From: Nilaparvata lugens | Taxonomy: Eukaryota > Arthropoda > Insecta > Hemiptera > Delphacidae | Assembly: GCF_014356525.2 (NCBI RefSeq) | Contig: NC_052510.1 | Location: 13,936,778-14,000,777 of the forward strand | Length of the DNA: 64,000 nt | Direction: 5' to 3' | Shown: positions 11,200 to 22,108 of the stretch, in pieces | Position numbering within the stretch: position 1 is the stretch's first letter | Layout of the letters: each line of letters begins with the position of its first letter | Translations under genes and position numbers: made by a program | Notes under the pieces: generated by a model | Seen by the model: the letters and a program-made list of their open reading frames with translations, nothing else | The model's database searches: none | What the model was told of the DNA's origin: nothing

Positions 11200-13397
11200 C
11201 AACTACATAAATTTCGACCAATAACATGTTTACGAAGTCCCGGCAAAGAAACCCGGCGACAACTTTCGTCGCAGCAATTTCTGCTCTCAACATTATTTTC
11301 TTTATTACGTTGCCTTGGGCGCAGCAGACAGTTAGTGGCAGAAACTTATTTCTGCGCAGACAATCGGGCGACAATTCTGCGCCCTAACCTCTCAAGAAAT
11401 ATGACAATGCCAACTTTGATGGCGCCTTCCAGTCAGAAGCTATTTTGAGAAGTGGGTGGACAATCTAGCCCAACCTTACCATTGTTGGATTGCAATGCGG
11501 ATTATATAGAGCACTAGATAATATAGAGAGGAAGGAGCCTCGGATGGACCACCAAATAATATAGAGTGGAGGGGGCCCATAGAACACCAGATAATATAGA
11601 GTGGAAAGGGAAGCTATTCAAAGTGCATGAACTTGTATTTGGGTCGGCGTTCAAAGCTCAAAAACATGTTTACCACTTTGCCAACGGCTGAAAATCATCG
11701 CCAACAACCCGCTTTATGCAGCTTTTATGTGTGATTTATACTCGCTCCTTCCACACTATCACACTACGCGGCTTGAATGGTATCACACCTACAGTTGGAC
11801 AATTACGATTGATATCCCATACTCATTAAAGTTAATGACTGATAATTAATCCAGGATATCATAGGATCGCAATCATCTGCAGTTTGAAGTCATCACTTAA
11901 AACTTGGACCAATCTGGATTCAGGTTTATCTCCTCTATTCAATATAGTTCATGATTGAAGGATATAATAATAATGAATATAGTAAAGATATTATGATGAT
12001 GATCTTTGCATCTTGACTAAGGTAATTGCGAAACTCTCAAGTTCAAATAACTTGAGTCTTCACTATCAAGTTAAACTATAATGCAAGGTATTCATGCTAC
12101 CAAATTATTATTAGTTTCTGGTAGTGATATCCTCCTGTTAATAATATCCCATTAACGTAACTTGAATAACGGTATAATATTTCATCTCCTGCATTGCACA
12201 AATTATAGAAAGCCTCAGACTCTCCATAACCAAGAATTTGTTGATAATGTTGCTTAATGTAATGAAACCTAATGAAAAGAATGATTAAGAGGCTTGTTAC
12301 TTGATATTTAATTTTTTCATTTCATTGAAAACAAATTTATTTCCTACTAGCTGGCCCGGAAACTTCGTACCGCCAAATTAATGCATCTTATGACAAACTT
12401 AAGCTGGATGCACACCTGAGGAGGCGCGATGCGACATTTTGCATACAGGTGCTTCTTGCTTATTGGTTTGAATGGAAGAACACACACACACACACACTGA
12501 ATCGGGCATTGCGTGGAACGGTGTGATAAGGCAATCTCCATAAGATCAACACTTTGTATCACCACCCGCGCCTCCTCAGGTGTGCTGAGCCATAGCTTAA
12601 TCTGATGCATTATATTTTTATGAAAATTATCCAACAAAATTAGTATTTAAATTTATAATTATCTAAATAGAGACTTCCTATGTGCTTGGTTAGTTGTGGA
12701 GCAGTTTGTATTTTTAGATACAGTTGAATTCAGCTTGCTGGGAAATTGAATGGTATATCTCCTTGCTGCTGATTTTCCCGAGCATATTCTAAATTCACAG
12801 CATTTCGAGTTCTACGACCCAAGTTTGGACGTCGTTCGTACCGCGGCATTATTATTAGAATTAAAATTTTGTAAATCAGTAGAAATAATATAGAATAGCC
12901 TAGAATATAGGTACATGTACAGGATGACGCAATGATTATAACAGCTGATTTTTATTCCTGTGCGTGGTCAGCTCACAAATCTTCTCCCATAAGGATTACA
13001 TGCAAACTTTGTAGGACCGTAGAAAAGAGTTCTGAAGTTGGATCATAAATTTGATAGGCCATAAACCTACTCCCGGACATAACAAACACAACTAAAGAAG
13101 AATCATCAAATTCGGTCCAAACAAAAAAAAGTTATTGAATGTTGAAATTTGAGGCTCGATTTTTATTTATTTATATTATAGAAGATGCATATTAAATTTT
13201 AGAATAGAGTCTATCAGAGACGTTTACCCAAGATTAGGGTTGTGTGGCATAGAGGATCTAGAGTCCTAACTCCACCCTTAATAAAGGTATCCAATTCATG
13301 GTCAAATGATCAAAGGATCATTGGATCTTCTGGATGGGGAAATATACTTGTGTGCTGTTAGTAGTAATGTAACAAGAATTTGTAATAGCGATACAAC
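11200..13397. repeat. 2.2-kb tandem duplication, copy 2
   Basis: Head-to-tail repeat of 9045-11199. The end segment GAGACGTTTACCCAAG through TGTAATAGCGATACAAC occurs at the end of both copies, which defines the unit at 2155-2197 bp. Copy 2 differs by small indels, for example a longer CA run (12480-12498) and an extra AATAACTTG near 12047. It could be a recent genomic tandem duplication or a doubled allele in the assembly. Confidence 0.9.
12346..13182 (-). mobile_element. Non-autonomous Helitron/Helentron-like repeat, copy 2
   Basis: Same family and orientation as 10172-10990, carried by the second duplication unit. Its 5' end on the minus strand reads TCTATAATATAAATAAATA, a better match to the TCTATATAAATAAAA start of the copy at 62819 than copy 1 gives. 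The 3' hairpin is damaged: the tract reads GGCCCGGAAACTTCG where copy 1 has GGCCCGGCGAACTTCG. Confidence 0.6.
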
Positions 13398-13725
13398 TTG
13401 ATAAATTAAACAAGAACTGCGGATAAAAAGGAATGTTCGAAATGTAATGCCTTAACACAAATTCAGATGAGGTTACCATCCATTCATACTATTTTGACTG
13501 AACATCGAACATTTCTCTGACTAATGAACAATTAAAAAAACTGATGATGCTAACAACAATACTGTGCCTATGTGTAGGCCTATAATAATAATGTGATTCA
13601 CATGTTTACCAATTGCACTGAATTAGGCAAGGGATTTTACGGGTGGTTGGCAGGGTTTGATCGGGTTTTACAGACGACCAAATCGTAATCACAGCTCGCA
13701 AAGCATGTGGGGTGGCTAGAGTAAA

Positions 13726-13805
13726 ATTCACTTCAAACTGTCATCTTTGGTTGGATGAGAAACGTTGGTGTTATTCTATAAGAAATGCTGACAGTTTGAA
13801 GCTAT
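13726..13805. repeat. Hairpin module 1
   Basis: A short inverted repeat: CACTTCAAACTGTCA on the left, and TGCTGACAGTTTGAAG on the right, separated by about 40 bp that itself holds GAGAAACGTTGGTG. It is one of about nine similar modules in this window. The length and fold are like those of a tiny MITE. Confidence 0.8.
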
Positions 13806-13808
13806 GGT

Positions 13809-13898
13809 GGTATTCACTCAAGATTGTCAGCATTGGTCGTATGGGGAGCACTGTAGTTGGGAGCATAAGGGATGCTGACAGCTTAAAATGAATCTCAA
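13809..13898. repeat. Hairpin module 2, adjacent to module 1
   Basis: The left arm reads TTCACTCAAGATTGTCAGCA and the right arm GATGCTGACAGCTTAAAATG followed by AATCTCAAC. It lies within 10 bp of module 1, in the same arrangement, so the pair may be a tandem duplicate or a double insertion. Confidence 0.75.
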
Positions 13899-13899
13899 C

Positions 13900-15890
13900 G
13901 GTACCTACATGCGGGCCACTGCATAGAGCTTTGCGAAGCTCGAATCGTTGCAATGCTCAATGGAGTTCGAATAGCTTTGATACAGTGCGTTGCAGGTAGG
14001 CTACTAAATACACACACCCAGTTGCACTATTGCCACTGGCTAAAATTGTGATATTTTACACCACATAACGATGCTCAAGTTAAATTTAATGTGATTGCAC
14101 ATGATTTGTGGGGGTTTCGGATCAGGGTTGATGAAAATATCTTAAACTTTCAGTTATTTGAAGTTTGCAGCTTTCGTGTAACTGTAAGTAAATTCAAAAT
14201 TTTCAGATAATTATTCCTGGACCGAAAATCAAGTGACAAAGCAGTGTGCGATATCATAACCTTAACCTTTGGACAACATTAACTTCTGATCACAATTTTT
14301 GAAGAGAAATAGTACAGGCTCAGCCTAGTTTTTCCTTCCTCCAATTGTATTATGTACATTGTACATAGTATATTGTACATTAGATAAATAAATTGAATTA
14401 TTAAAAAACAGAACGGAGAAGACTCAGTATATGAGTATTCAGTAGAATATTATTGAGAATAAATAAGTTTCAAAGCGGAAAAAGAAGTTGAGAATTAAAC
14501 ACTCGTTTCAAATATTTTGTGGAACGTGTACCTGAAGTGGAATAAACTTATTGTTGTGGAGTGAGAATTGATTTCGAGGATGAGATATGAATGATCATTA
14601 CAGAAAAGTTACTAATTGCAAGTTGAAAACCAATTTAGTTCAATATCTTCATCAAATAGTTCTTCAAACACTGGGTTTTAATTATAAACACAATTCAATA
14701 TTGCAACATTGAACTCAGTTCTGAAATATTTTTCAAATATCGAATCATATTATTTTCCTTATCTAGCTGCCGGGGAATGGTTTGACTTCATTCACAGTCA
14801 TAATTTTGTCAGAAATGGTCTTTTTCGGAATTTATTAATGGAAATATTTCAAAAGTTTGTAAATTACATGTGACTAAAATCCGAGTTGTAATGAATCAAA
14901 TTAAGTTTTATTTTTAACGACATCAGTTACTTATAAATCATATTACAGTATCAATATCAGTATAATTGTTGAATCTCCTGGTGAAATTCTTGATCATAAC
15001 AATACAGACAAACAAGAGTAATCAGTAATAAAAGTCAATGGAGAACTCGAGTGGAAAAGATATAACTCGGATTAAAATCAGTTTCTCAAACACGGAATAC
15101 GAATTCTCATTCCATTAGCTGATCTTAATAATTCATATTTGCACAATCATTCCATGTCTTCAAGAATTTCAAACATGTTCCAATCCTTCCCTCCAATCAC
15201 ACCATGTGTGGGTTGTGCCACATACTTCAAGAGCTCTGTTGAAAGGCACAAAAATCAGATCAACAGGTTCGATTTGAGGGTGAATTCCCCGACGTCATCA
15301 AACAAAGTGCTCAGTATTGAGTATTTGGCTTTGACAGGCAAATTGGAAACTTCCTAAATTTGTCGACCTGGGAAAGGCGACTCGATTATTGAGCCATCAA
15401 AATCAATGATGTATAAAGAACGGTACGAAGGACTTCCATCATTCTCACTTCATTTCATTCTTTTCCGCTCGTTTTTATCCTCGTGCTTTCTCTCTCTTCA
15501 TCCGAAATTCGAAGCCGCTGGAAACAAGCAACAGGCTGCTAAACAGGTCAAGCCTTTTTGTGTTCTTTCCCTCGTTAGAAGAGGGGAAAAGCTTCGTCGA
15601 TCCATCATTATGTCTATTGTTATTCGATAGCCAAAATGGATATCAAACGCTGCAGAATGAGGCTCAGTAGTTACCTTAACAAATCCATTACTTCCATAGC
15701 AATTTATCGAAGCATTCTACTCACACTGAACTAAATTGAAGGCCTGATTACAGGTTAGTTCCAGCCTGTATATAAAGCCATTATAAGTAAATCTCAGTGT
15801 TTAACAATCCAGAGTTTTACATTTTCCTCAAAAACTAATCCCTAGTGATAGATAGTGAGGAATAGAAGTGCTATACTCTTCAACAAACAG
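13900..15890. other. Mostly unique DNA with one possible LINE tail
   Basis: A LINE-like 3' end may lie at 14320-14400 (TGTACATTGTACAT, then AATAAATTGAATT on the plus strand). An ATG frame of 74 codons at 15406-15630 (+) shows no domain and is not called. The stretch around 15180-15620 is somewhat GC-richer than its flanks. Nothing else was recognised. Confidence 0.4.
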
Positions 15891-15900
15891 TCTACTATAC

Positions 15901-16274
15901 TATAGTGTGGTCCACGTTATAATGGCGGTGGAGAAAGATAGCAGAATAACGTAGCCGACCATCTGTCTTGTTAATGCCTTCTATAGATGGTAGCTGATAC
16001 AGCTTTATTGATGTAATATTAAGTGTTCATTCTCGTTTGAAATAATCAATTAATTTATATTATTTTACTAAGCAAGAAATTATATTTTTCAATAATTTCA
16101 TAATTGAGATGGAATATTTTGTTAATTTATTATTAAATCTTCAATGTTAAGAGACGATCTGGTAACAAAGCAAAGCGAGAAAGAGATAGCGCTATCTGAT
16201 TTGTTGAATGATAGACAAGGATAGCAATACCATTGCTAATCAAACACTGCCATTATAACGTGGACTTCCCTATA
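15901..16274. mobile_element. MITE, GTTATAATGGC family, copy 1
   Basis: The left terminus TATAGTGTGGTCCACGTTAT and the right terminus ATAACGTGGACTTCCCTATA are imperfect inverted repeats that extend inward through AATGGC. The interior is AT-rich and non-coding. Flanking TA dinucleotides fit a Tc1/mariner-type target site, which is inference. A second full copy is at 26618-26975. Confidence 0.85.
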
Positions 16275-16770
16275 ATAGTGAGATAGATGAATCTTATACT
16301 TCAATCATCAGGATGATGTTGATTTGAAGGAAAATACAGACTATTATTATATAACTTTTATGCATTATTTAGCAGTGATCTAGTGAAACTACATCAACAC
16401 CTAGAAAGGGCAAACCTTGAATTTCTCATACAATAATTTATTTTTCATGAATAATAAGGCTAGTTCTCCACCAATCTGGCATTGATTGATCGATTGTAGT
16501 TCCATGTAATTATGGTCTAATAACAATCTTCATTGTAATGCTGGAAATAACAAAAGTAGGCTTTTGTTACGTTGAAACTTTTTCGATCTTCATTCTATTG
16601 CTCCGTTGTATTCTTCGAGTTATAACGCTTTTTGTTGAACTCAAATGTGAAGATATCTAATAGTCATCATTTAATCAATATCAACAATGATGTCTTGGAA
16701 AAAGATGAGTTTGATAATTGTTCACTATGAAGAATATTCTATTCAACATATTCTATGAATCTGCCATATT
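16275..16770. other. Unique AT-rich DNA between two MITEs
   Basis: No gene or repeat was recognised. Confidence 0.4.
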
Positions 16771-16771
16771 C

Positions 16772-17185
16772 TAAGGCTGTGCAAAGGCTGAAAGTAAACA
16801 TTCTACTGGTGATATTTTTCAAAGTTTTTCGATTTGTATATCATCAAGATAATTATCAAAATGAAAAAGTTTTCCCAGGAAAACATTTTTTCCCGATTAT
16901 TAATTTTTGAGATATGAGCGCCCAAAGTTTAAATTTTTGGGACAGAACATTTCAAATTCGGTAAGAGATGAATCCATGAGATTCAGTGGATAAATTCTTC
17001 CCGGTATTGTTGATTGAATAAAACAAACATTTTCTCAAAATATTAATTTTTGGAAAGTTATTCAATTTACCAAAAATGGCAAAAAAACTCAACTAAAAGC
17101 TATTTTATGTAATTTTTAATAAATTGAAAACTTTCTAAAAATTAATATTTTCCGAAAGTTCATTTTTAGCATTTGCACAGTCTTA
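16772..17185. mobile_element. MITE with TAAGGCTGTGCAAAGGCTG termini
   Basis: The left end TAAGGCTGTGCAAAGGCTG and the reverse complement of the right end TAAGACTGTGCAAATGCTA match over about 38 bp at roughly 80 percent. The interior is AT-rich with ATTAATTTTTG motifs and no coding frame. The 414-bp length suits a MITE. Confidence 0.75.
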
Positions 17186-17189
17186 AAAC

Positions 17190-17570
17190 TCAGTATTTCT
17201 CAATGAACGGAATAACTAACTAGAAGTAGCAGAAGCTGAAGTTGCAATAGGAGACCTGAATTCCTTCATTTTTTTTTCAATAATCAATAAAAGAAGAAGA
17301 AATTAGTGAGCTTTTTAAGATTATGAAAAATGTTATGGAACGCTGCTTCCTCAATCGGTACCACCTCCATTTAGTTATCCAGTGATATTCCCAATTGTGT
17401 GAATTTTAAGATAAAATATGTAACGTCTATTTGATGGAAGATCCCTCTCACTGGCATCTAAACCCACAGAGCGGCTAATAGCAGTGAGCCAGGACACCAG
17501 AGGGATGTAGGACGGATTCTCCTCTGCTATTTGCACAGGACAAAATCCGAACAGAATGGTAGCCATAAGT
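17190..17570. other. Stretch with one weak minus-strand frame
   Basis: A 63-codon ATG frame on the minus strand (17566 to 17375) starts MATILFGFCPVQIAEEN and lies directly downstream of the NRF-1-type palindrome at 17589. It holds one donor-like GCCA/GTGAGA. Composition is more balanced than in the surroundings. It could be a short first coding exon, but nothing recognisable supports this. Confidence 0.2.
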
Positions 17571-17588
17571 CAGCATTCGCAGACGTTC

Positions 17589-17600
17589 TGCGCATGCGCA
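17589..17600. promoter_or_regulatory. Perfect NRF-1/Ewg-type palindrome
   Basis: TGCGCATGCGCA is a perfect 12-bp palindrome and the textbook binding word of NRF-1 and its insect homologue Ewg. It lies in a CpG-richer stretch (17540-17840). Initiator-like TCAGT words follow at about 17808 and 17818 on the plus strand. A bidirectional promoter is possible. Confidence 0.5.
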
Positions 17601-17915
17601 AGCCAGATGGACAAACAAATCCAATTGCACCGGCACAGGCCTCTCTATGCTCTACTTCCTCTATGTTCTTTCCATTACTTGTACTGTTCCCATTGAGAGG
17701 AGGCGCACGGATGAAAGGAGAAATTTGTAGAGTGCAGACTGAACAGGTCTTTGATGTTCTTCACAGAGAAAAGTAAAATCGAATTTCGCCAACTCGTTCG
17801 CTCTACTTTCAGTGCAGCTATCAGTTTTGTGCAAATCGCATAGTTCCTCATTACTGGCCTCTCTATATGTGTTGGTCGGTCTCTATGTGCAGTGCCCCGA
17901 GATTCCTATTCCCAG

Positions 17916-18000
17916 GTTCACTTTCAACTGTCAGAAACGGTTGAATGTGGAGCTTTGATTCCACTTATAAACAACACTGACAAACAGGAATAAATCTCAC
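17916..18000. repeat. Hairpin module 3, degenerate
   Basis: TTCACTTTCAACTGTCAG on the left and CACTGACAAACAGG then TAAATCTCAC on the right give the family pattern with more mismatches than other copies. Confidence 0.55.
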
Positions 18001-18009
18001 GACTGCAAA

Positions 18010-18096
18010 CTCCTCTTCAAACTGTCAGCATTAGTTGAATGAGAAACACTAATGTTATATACAAAGAACGCTGACAGAGCTAAGTAAACCTCACTA
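18010..18096. repeat. Hairpin module 4
   Basis: CTCTTCAAACTGTCAGCATT on the left and ACGCTGACAG on the right, ending in AACCTCAC. It is paired with module 3 at the same close spacing seen for modules 1 and 2. Confidence 0.7.
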
Positions 18097-18587
18097 CTGC
18101 CTGGGAGAGTAATCGGTGTGCTTTTCTTTTTTCACTCGGGAATTTCGGCAACTTTTTCATCGTCCAAATTACTCGGATGCTGCGCGCTTTTTATGGACTG
18201 TGTGTTTCTACTTGATGCTTGGTTAGCCAGGTTGATGCACGCTGAAACACTTCATAAATTACGAGTTACTGTAACCGTATAATACACTGCCAAACTTTGC
18301 TTTACTAATCTTTTAATCTAGTGTTTCTCAATGTTTTATGTTTGGCAACCCACCTTTGGATCTTCGTTAATTTTCGTGATACACATTAAACATCTTTTCA
18401 CCATACGTACCAGCCGTCAATGATTATCCTGTACTATTAATATCCGAGAGGATTGCTTTGGGCTTTGGTCACATGATAATAATTATGTTATGCATCCATG
18501 TTATAATGCATTTGATTCGTATGGATATGCAGAGGCAGAAACAAATATAAAAAACAAAACCCATTTCATAAATTTCATGTTACCTGC

Positions 18588-18789
18588 TCAATTTGATTGT
18601 AAATAGTGGTGAAAACTAATTTGAGAGTGATGCCTGATGTTTTCCTTGTTCTTGAACCAAATAATTACGAATTCTCCAGCCATGCATATATCACAAATAG
18701 CATCAAGAACTCTTATAGTGACGTCTCTCATTTCGGGCGTAGTTTGAGGCACTTCCAACATCAATCTCTCCCCCCTCTTGTAGCTGAAT
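18588..18789 (-). CDS. Candidate terminal coding exon, unknown protein
   Basis: On the minus strand a strong acceptor (TTTTTTTATGCAG, ending at 18790) is followed by an open frame of 66 codons to TGA at 18588. Only this frame is open across the piece. Residues run FSYKRGERLMLEVPQTT, then PEMRDVTIRVLDAICDIC and GEFVIIWFKNKENI. The mixed charged/hydrophobic make-up and codon choice look more protein-like than chance frames nearby. The first base completes a codon, so the upstream exon should end in phase 2. A good donor-like GAGCAG/GTAACA follows just after the stop, which is odd for a last exon and could point to a pseudogene or an out-of-frame exon. The opposite strand is also open for 63 codons. 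No family was recognised. Confidence 0.3.
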
Positions 18790-19427
18790 CTGCATAAAAA
18801 AATAGAATCAGTCTTAGTGGAGAAGTTTACAGTGAAACGTTGGAAATTCAAATAATGATAGTATGATAGACAGAAGAAAATATTAATAGATGATATATGA
18901 ATGGGGGATTCTATCAATCGAGCACAGAATAAAAACAAATAAGAAACAAATCTCGAAAGAAATTCAGATTGAATCTTGTGTAACACTGCCTTTCAAGCTC
19001 CCACTCTCTCAATCAGACATTCTTTCGTAGCTTGGCCTACTGTTCCCTGATTGTACAGAAATTGATCAAAACATAGTTTCAAATTCTGGCACTAGATGGT
19101 AGCAAGTATTGGGTGCAGTTACAACAGCTCGTTGCATGACATTAAGCCCCGCCTACTTTCTCCTGATTGGTCAACATTTTTCGAGACTCAGCTCTGAAAT
19201 CGTCTGATAGATGTCAGTAGTGACTGGGTCATGAACATTTTCTCAAATTTCGAGAACCTTTTCTCCTGATTGATCAACAATTAATCGTCACTTAGTTCTA
19301 CAAAGACCACCAATGTTCATCTAATTGAAGCCTATAGCATTCTGTATCTCCATCCAAGGAATAATATCATCTCTCATATAGTTTCTTCTACGATAAAGGA
19401 GTTATGAGAATAACGATTTCCACAAGA

Positions 19428-20110
19428 AACAAGAAGTCATCATCCATCACAAAGAATACCAATATTCCTTAAATTTGTAGCTTTGGAAAAATAATAGATG
19501 GGAGAATTCTGTGTTTCCATTCAAAGTTTTCCCTCTCATATATACTGTATATGGTTAATATTTAATACTAGAGATAAGATATTCTACAATACCTACAGAA
19601 GACGTAAAGTCATTAACCGCCTTGAAAGCCACCAATACTCCTTGAATGATTATCAGATATGAAGAATTGGAAGATTGGAAGATCATTTCAACATTCAATA
19701 CGTCTAATTCGGTACTCATACTTCCTCCCACATAGTTTCTTCTACAATAGAGGAGTAAAGAGTCCTCATCCAACGACACTCACAGGAGAGATAAGTCACT
19801 TGCCGCCAAATAGAGATCAACAATACTCTTTAAATCACTACATTCAAATTGGAATACCACATCAGCATTCAATACGGAGCAATCTGTATTCGAATTTCCT
19901 CCCATATCGTTTCTTCCATATAATAGAAAAGTTAAGAGTGAATACAAGAATACAAGTCACTAACCAGCACAAACACATTCAAGTACAAACACAGATCATT
20001 GGTATTAGAAGACGACATCAGCATTTAAAACAAAGTATCCCTCCCATAATAGAGAAGTTGAGAGTCTTCATCCAACGATACTCACAGGAGACAAGAACTC
20101 ACTAACCGCA
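19428..20110. repeat. Degenerate tandem array, period about 145-185 bp
   Basis: Five diverged units can be anchored by the motif (GAGA)CAAG-AAGTCACT followed by AACCGC-like bases. Anchors fall near 19440, 19613, 19797, 19960 and 20103. Other words recur once per unit: CAGCATTCAATACG, TCCTCCCATATCGTTTC, TAATAGAGAAGTTGAGAGT and CATCCAACGATACTCACAGG. Spacing shrinks from about 184 to 143 bp. No frame is conserved through it. The array abuts a CpG-rich stretch at 20120-20230. Confidence 0.7.
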
Positions 20111-20114
20111 CAAA

Positions 20115-20240
20115 GACCACCAACAAATGACGTCACGGCATTCCGCACAACAAAGTTGTAAGGCGGAGCGATTAGTATCGCGCCCACATAATGCGCGACC
20201 ACCAAAGCCGCGCGACTGGCAACCAACCCTTATCAGCAAG
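20115..20240. promoter_or_regulatory. CpG-rich promoter-like block with CRE site
   Basis: This short block is dense in CpG (AAGCCGCGCGACTGGC, TATCGCGCCC, GGCGGAGCG) in an AT-rich neighbourhood. It begins with a perfect CRE word TGACGTCA near 20128. Strand and target gene are unknown. Confidence 0.3.
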
Positions 20241-20290
20241 TTGAAGCATTCGAAGAGAGCTCCAACTCAATTATGGTAGTCGGCTAAATT

Positions 20291-20372
20291 ACTATGGCCA
20301 GTTTCACTTCAAACTGTCAGCATTGGCTGGATGGCAAGCGTTGGCTAGTAATGCTGACAGTTCAAATACAGG
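20291..20372. repeat. Hairpin module 5
   Basis: TTTCACTTCAAACTGTCAGC on the left and AATGCTGACAGTTCAAATAC on the right; the loop has GGCAAGCGTTGGC. It is one of the better preserved copies. Confidence 0.8.
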
Positions 20373-21005
20373 TTGCATCGGCTAAGTTTGTGCTTGTGCA
20401 CAAATTAGATTCATCGTAATCGGATCACCCGACTAATTACTTACTAGTTACTCTGCCGCCACTTCAAACAACTTTGACACGCAATTTCATTTGTCAATTA
20501 CACATTATAAATGAATACATTAATACATAAATAAATTACATTATACATTAACAAATGATTAAATATTTTATTCTCATATCAGCGATCATCTTTATCTGTT
20601 CAATGACAGTTTGAGCAAGATACATGTATTTTTAGAATCACAATATTTGATAATGACAATTTGTAGAAGAGAGTCTCCCAGTCTTCCTGTGCAATCTATT
20701 TGCAGTTTAACGTTCTATTCTTGAAATTGTTCAAGTGTTCAAAACGGAATTTTCGAATCACAGTGTATAATCACGGAGCTGAATAAGATATGGAGCTTAG
20801 GGGGTAGGGATAGAGAGATATAGGGGTCTATTCCAGACCAGCCTGCCGTCTTATTATTTTAGGCCGATATAAGTGGGGGATGATTTCTATATAAATTCTT
20901 CAATGTTGTTTTCAATCACAGAGTGCTTATTATTAAATCACTTTTTGCTATTAAAAAGAACGACTAGCAGTCAGATTTTTCCCAATAAATGAATTAATTA
21001 CTCAC

Positions 21006-21038
21006 TGTGACAACGATATCTTTCGGCAGGTCCGCCAT
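21006..21038 (-). CDS. Candidate first coding exon, MADLPKDIVVT
   Basis: On the minus strand GGAAGATGGCGGACCTG gives a good start context. Eleven codons follow, MADLPKDIVVT, and then ACA/GTGAGT, a donor with a perfect intron side but an A rather than G at the last exon base. The exon would end in phase 0. About 150 bp upstream (21040-21190) are moderately GC-rich and could be 5' UTR. The only minus-strand exon candidate downstream (18789) needs phase 2, so at least one more exon would be required if the two belong together. The product is unknown. Confidence 0.3.
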
Positions 21039-21199
21039 CTTCCTGGTTGTAATATTGACAACTAATTGTTCTAATCGTTCTTTTTGAAAGCGAAATAGTT
21101 ATTTGTGCAACTAGTGCGCAAAGTGACAGTTTTCTGCACCGAAAGAAACGGCTTCTTGAGTGCAGCAGAGGAACTTTGCTCACGTATTTCACATTAAAC

Positions 21200-21960
21200 T
21201 TTTAATGGCTGAAATCCATCAAATGTTTGTGTGTGTGATGCTGTTATTAATAACAACCTTAATTCATTTAAAAATTAATAATCCAATTGAAGTTGAAAAT
21301 TCTCAGCCATAGTTCTCATTTTTATTCATTCAAGAATCAGAAGAAATACAGATAGAAAAAAAATTCGCACTCAAAATACACGCCAACAGCTGATTGGGAT
21401 GGCTGCAAGATGGCTGAAGCGACAAGCGCGCGACCTAGCGGGAAAAATCGTACCTAAGTTTGCTTAATCCAGCTAAAAAGTACTGAAACAGGATTCAGAA
21501 ATTTAGACTTTTGCTCAAATTACCGAGAAAAATGCTCAAAGTAAACTGAAAAATAACATAGACAACAGAGAATATTTATTGTAGTATTCTTATGTGTTTT
21601 ATTATTTTTATTTAAATGGATATCAAACGGTAATCATTTAACCTCAAAATTCGAATTCTATAATGTATATTTGCTACTTTTCTCATTGCTTGCAGTTGAA
21701 ATAATAATTATCAATAGAAAAGAACTTTTATTTATTATTAAATGATGAGAGTTTGTAAATTATGATTATTTAATTATGATTTAGATGAACATTATTCTTG
21801 TTTTGGATTTCTAGATTGGGATTTTATCATAAATGTAGGGTAGCCATTGAAATGATTCTTATCTAAATCTAACCACAGTCATTGTTACCAACTTAATTTT
21901 TGTTTTCGTGCACTAATCCTCCATATAACTCACCAACTATTTTGTGTTGCCATGTTGCAA
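21200..21960. other. AT-rich DNA around the CpG block
   Basis: Apart from 21380-21460 nothing is recognised; several ATTATTAT-type low-complexity tracts are present. Confidence 0.4.
21380..21460. promoter_or_regulatory. CpG-rich block upstream of the minus-strand start
   Basis: GATGGCTGCAAGATGGCTGA followed by GCGACAAGCGCGCGACC is CpG-rich and holds two ATGGCTG words resembling YY1/Pho sites. It lies 340 bp upstream of the minus-strand start codon at 21038 and could be part of its promoter, or of a plus-strand transcript. Confidence 0.25.
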
Positions 21961-21966
21961 ATCTGG

Positions 21967-21993
21967 AGTACGCAAAGTAATACTTTGCGCACT
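21967..21993. repeat. Near-perfect palindrome with TTTGCGCACT arms
   Basis: AGTACGCAAAGTA, one A, then TACTTTGCGCACT: 12 of 13 arm positions pair. The word ACTTTGCGCACTAG also occurs on the minus strand at about 21112-21125, inside the putative 5' UTR of the minus-strand exon. Confidence 0.7.
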
Positions 21994-22088
21994 AGAGCGG
22001 AAAAGTGATTCTTTGCGTTCTGTAATCAGTGCAGGAATGGTCACTTTTCAAGGTAACTGTAGGAAAAATTTTTTTTTACTAACTTCAG

Positions 22089-22108
22089 GTGCTATTCAAG
22101 CCTGTTAG
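22089..22108 (+). other. Possible 20-nt microexon
   Basis: A textbook acceptor (T-run, TACTAAC branch-point word, TTCAG) ends at 22088. Twenty bases later TTAG/GTAAGT gives a strong donor. A further donor-like CAAG/GTAACT sits 36 bp upstream. The branch point is closer to the acceptor than usual. It may be a coincidence of splice words in a T-rich stretch. Confidence 0.2.

Noticed and set aside
15406..15630. 74-codon ATG frame in a GC-richer stretch
   Set aside because: No recognisable domain or splice context; the first half is pyrimidine-biased.
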